Source of the DNA: JAWXBR01 sp034440235
Lineage (GTDB): Bacteria > Bacteroidota > Ignavibacteria > Kapaibacteriales > Kapaibacteriaceae
Length of the DNA: 17,412 nucleotides
NCBI GenBank assembly: GCA_034440235.1
Contig: JAWXBR010000026.1
Span: 1-17,412, forward strand
Direction: 5' to 3'
Positions 15,902 to 17,412 of the stretch are shown here, piece by piece (the stretch's first letter is position 1; the number at the start of each line of letters is the position of its first letter). The notes under the pieces are model-generated. The model did no database searches. It was not told where the DNA came from and worked only from the letters and a program-made list of their open reading frames with translations. Position numbers and translations under genes: made by a program.

Positions 15902-16604
15902 CGTTGTCTCCTTCCCCGGATCGAACTGCGATGCCGATGCACGTTTTGCTGCGTCGCTCGATGGCAGCACTGTACATGCGTTGTGGCATAAGGACACTTC
16001 GGTTCCGGCCGGACTCGACCTTATCATCCTTCCAGGTGGATTTTCTTACGGCGATTATCTGCGCACTGGCGCCATTGCTCGCTTCTCGCCTATCATGCAC
16101 GAAGTTGTAGCACACGCCAAACGTGGTGGTCTTGTGCTCGGCATTTGCAATGGCTTTCAGATTCTAACTGAGGCCGGACTCCTGCCGGGTGCCCTCATCC
16201 GTAATGCTTCGCTCTCCTTTGTGTGCAAAACAGTACATCTCAAAGTCGAGAACACGACAAGTGCGTTTACGTCGGCTGTAACCAAAGGTGCTGTCCTGGG
16301 TATTCCGGTTGCTCACGGCGACGGCCGCTACACAGCTACCGACGACGTGCTAGATCGTCTAGAAGGTGAAAATCAAATAGTTTATCGCTACTGTGACTCT
16401 CAAGGCCATGTTACCGAGGCTGCTAATCCCAATGGCAGCCTCCGCAACATCGCAGGAATTCTCAATGCAGGGGGCAACGTCATGGGGCTGATGCCCCACC
16501 CCGAACGTGCGTCCGACGCAATCCTCGGATCGGCAGACGGATTAACCGTTTTCGCAAGTATGGCGCAATATGTTGGCAGCCATTCTGTCGAAGCGCTGGC
16601 TTAA
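15891..16604 (+). CDS. purQ: Phosphoribosylformylglycinamidine synthase subunit PurQ
   Basis: A 237-residue class I glutamine amidotransferase that supplies ammonia for FGAM formation. It has the start MNVGVVSFPGSNCD, the oxyanion region ILPGGFSYGDYLR, nucleophile Cys86 in GICNGFQ, and His203 and Glu205 in MPHPER, so the catalytic triad is complete. VAHGDGRY is also typical. GGAG at 15880-15883 lies 7 bases before the ATG. Co-transcription with purS fits the 34-base gap and shared pathway. The 66-base gap after the gene holds a 22-bp-period repeat that begins at the purQ stop. Confidence 0.96.
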   Translation: MNVGVVSFPGSNCDADARFAASLDGSTVHALWHKDTSVPAGLDLIILPGGFSYGDYLRTGAIARFSPIMHEVVAHAKRGGLVLGICNGFQILTEAGLLPGALIRNASLSFVCKTVHLKVENTTSAFTSAVTKGAVLGIPVAHGDGRYTATDDVLDRLEGENQIVYRYCDSQGHVTEAANPNGSLRNIAGILNAGGNVMGLMPHPERASDAILGSADGLTVFASMAQYVGSHSVEALA

Positions 16605-16649
16605 CTCGAACATAGAGCTTGCTTAACTTTAGCGAAGCCCTAGCTTAAC
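16590..16649 (+). repeat. 22-bp-period repeat starting at the purQ stop
   Basis: GCTTAAC occurs at 16599-16605, 16621-16627 and 16643-16649, spaced exactly 22 bases each. The first copy holds the purQ Ala-stop codons (GCT TAA). The match extends leftward as GAAGCGCTG (16590), AGAGCTT (16614) and GAAGCCCTA (16634). This is a decayed tandem duplication of the gene's 3' end that fills most of the gap before tatA. Confidence 0.75.
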
Positions 16650-16670
16650 ACGATTTTTAAAGGAGTATTC

Positions 16671-16850
16671 ATGCCTAACATCGGACTTCCCGAACTACTC
16701 GTCATCGCACTAGTACTCGTACTTCTCTTTGGCGCACGCAAGATTCCCGAGCTCATGAAGGGCCTCGGATCTGGAATCAAGGAATTCAAGAAGGCAGCCA
16801 ACGGCGACGAAGACAAGCCAACTACGCCCCCTTCAAGCACCACTCCGTAA
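16671..16850 (+). CDS. tatA: Twin-arginine translocase subunit TatA/TatE (59 aa)
   Basis: A 59-residue TatA-type protein for export of folded proteins bearing twin-arginine signals. One membrane helix (LPELLVIALVLVLLFGARKI) contains the polar Glu8 near its start and the conserved Phe20-Gly21 hinge. It is followed by an amphipathic helix (PELMKGLGSGIKEFKKAA) and a short polar tail ending in TTPPSSTTP. The strong ribosome site AAAGGAG (16659-16665) lies 5 bases before the ATG. The length is normal to slightly short for TatA. A second Tat-type gene starts 15 bases downstream. tatC is not in the window. Confidence 0.93.
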   Translation: MPNIGLPELLVIALVLVLLFGARKIPELMKGLGSGIKEFKKAANGDEDKPTTPPSSTTP

Positions 16851-16865
16851 GCACAAGGCCGCTGT

Positions 16866-17412
16866 ATGTTCGATGTTGGAGGCGGCGAGCTTATCGTCAT
16901 TCTTCTGGTTATTCTTCTGCTCTTCGGACCGAAGAAGATTCCAGAATTTGCCCAAATGGTCGGCAAGGGGCTTCGAAAATTCCGCATGGCACAAGAAGAA
17001 CTCACGCAACAAATCCGTGACATCTCAGCCGAAGCTGCCATCCGCGACGAAGACTTCACCCGCAAGTCGGCTCCGCCTACACCACCAATCGACGTGAACG
17101 TCAACAGCGCCAACAACCCTGTTAACGCAACCAGCGCCGACTACGACCCATACGCGACGAATGCACAACCTCCCGTAGATATAACAACACCCATCGTTGT
17201 CCCGAAACCTGCAGACAACATTATCGCGCGCAACACTCCGCTGTTCGATCGCGACGAACCGCTCGACATCCCCGATGAACAAGTCGACAACATCCCCGAT
17301 GAACAAGTCGACAACATCCCCGACAAACAAGTCGACGACATCCCCGACAAACAAGTCGACGACATCCCCGACAAACAAGTCGACGACATCCCCGACAAAC
17401 AAGTCGACGACA
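16866..17412 (+). CDS. Second TatA/TatB-type protein with octapeptide-repeat tail (partial)
   Basis: At least 182 residues, still open at the window end. MFDVGGGELIVILLVILLLF is the single membrane helix with polar Glu8, followed by Gly21-Pro22 and KKIPEF: the FGPKKIPE hinge shared by TatA and TatB. A charged amphipathic helix follows (about 28-60; QMVGKGLRKFRMAQEELTQQ), longer than in the upstream TatA and more TatB-like. Residues about 67-133 are Pro/Asn/Thr-rich and probably disordered. From residue 135 six tandem octapeptides run to the edge: IPDEQVDN twice, then IPDKQVDD four times. Such a tail is not usual in Tat proteins. AAGG (16855-16858) lies 7 bases before the ATG. It could be TatB, or a second TatA of the kind common in bacteria lacking a distinct TatB; the sequence does not decide this. 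Confidence 0.85.
   Translation, partial: MFDVGGGELIVILLVILLLFGPKKIPEFAQMVGKGLRKFRMAQEELTQQIRDISAEAAIRDEDFTRKSAPPTPPIDVNVNSANNPVNATSADYDPYATNAQPPVDITTPIVVPKPADNIIARNTPLFDRDEPLDIPDEQVDNIPDEQVDNIPDKQVDDIPDKQVDDIPDKQVDDIPDKQVDD
17268..17412 (+). repeat. In-frame 24-bp tandem repeat (six units, continues past the window)
   Basis: Six consecutive 24-bp units begin at 17268, 17292, 17316, 17340, 17364 and 17388. They are based on ATCCCCGACAAACAAGTC plus GACGAC or GACAAC. The first two read GATGAA where the others read GACAAA, and the last four are identical to one another as far as they go. The array encodes the Tat protein's IPDxQVDx tail and also leaves a long open frame on the opposite strand, which I take as a by-product. 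Confidence 0.97.

Noticed and set aside
17025..17402. Long - strand open frame with repeated LFVGDVVD
   Set aside because: It is the antisense of the 24-bp repeat array in the Tat-type gene; a repeat whose unit is a multiple of three without stops opens several frames at once.
17268..17412. CRISPR array
   Set aside because: The 24-bp units are contiguous with no spacers and are in frame with the Tat-type coding sequence.

Overview
This window looks like ordinary chromosome from a bacterium of the FCB group (Bacteroidota / Chlorobiota / Ignavibacteria / Kapabacteria side). The main pointer is the first gene, a secreted protein with a C-terminal type IX secretion (T9SS) sorting domain (FPNP...GVYYVRL), a domain largely confined to that group. 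The base composition is balanced, and the gene content is mostly housekeeping. The species cannot be named from the sequence alone.

Layout. (1) 1-3876, + strand: a terminator of an upstream gene, a T9SS-sorted secreted protein (189-1271), and a secreted MltD-type lytic transglycosylase with five clear LysM modules (1486-3876). (2) 3965-7624, + strand: a tightly spaced run of a sugar-phosphate nucleotidyltransferase, metK (SAM synthetase) and ahcY (SAH hydrolase), followed by several hairpins ending in a strong terminator (7703-7752). metK and ahcY together make SAM and clear its by-product SAH. (3) 7839-8572, + strand: a small coiled-coil lipoprotein and a 49-aa lmo0937-type membrane protein, closed by a perfect 16-bp bidirectional terminator. 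(4) 8635-13983, - strand: the replication/repair operon dnaN - recF - DUF721/DciA-like - gyrB, then a DUF1003 membrane protein. dnaA is not next to dnaN. (5) 14091-17412, + strand, divergent from dnaN: psd - pssA (phosphatidylethanolamine synthesis), purS - purQ (FGAM synthetase subunits), and two TatA/B-type translocase genes. The second of these runs off the window inside an in-frame 24-bp repeat.

Several starts are moved downstream of the longest possible ORF because a good Shine-Dalgarno sequence sits at an internal ATG (MltD 1486, lipoprotein 7839, GyrB 11403). Three genes were found that are too short, or too open at the window edge, for a simple ORF listing: the 49-aa membrane protein, the 59-aa TatA, and the partial second Tat protein.

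I see no defence system, CRISPR array, insertion sequence, tRNA or rRNA. The most unusual theme is small tandem duplications at gene edges: three 19-bp copies of the gyrB 3' end including its stop codon, a 22-bp-period motif beginning at the purQ stop, a 20-bp pair over the purQ start, and the octapeptide repeat of the second Tat protein. Other points of note are the low-complexity N-terminal extension on AhcY and the alternative hairpins after ahcY.
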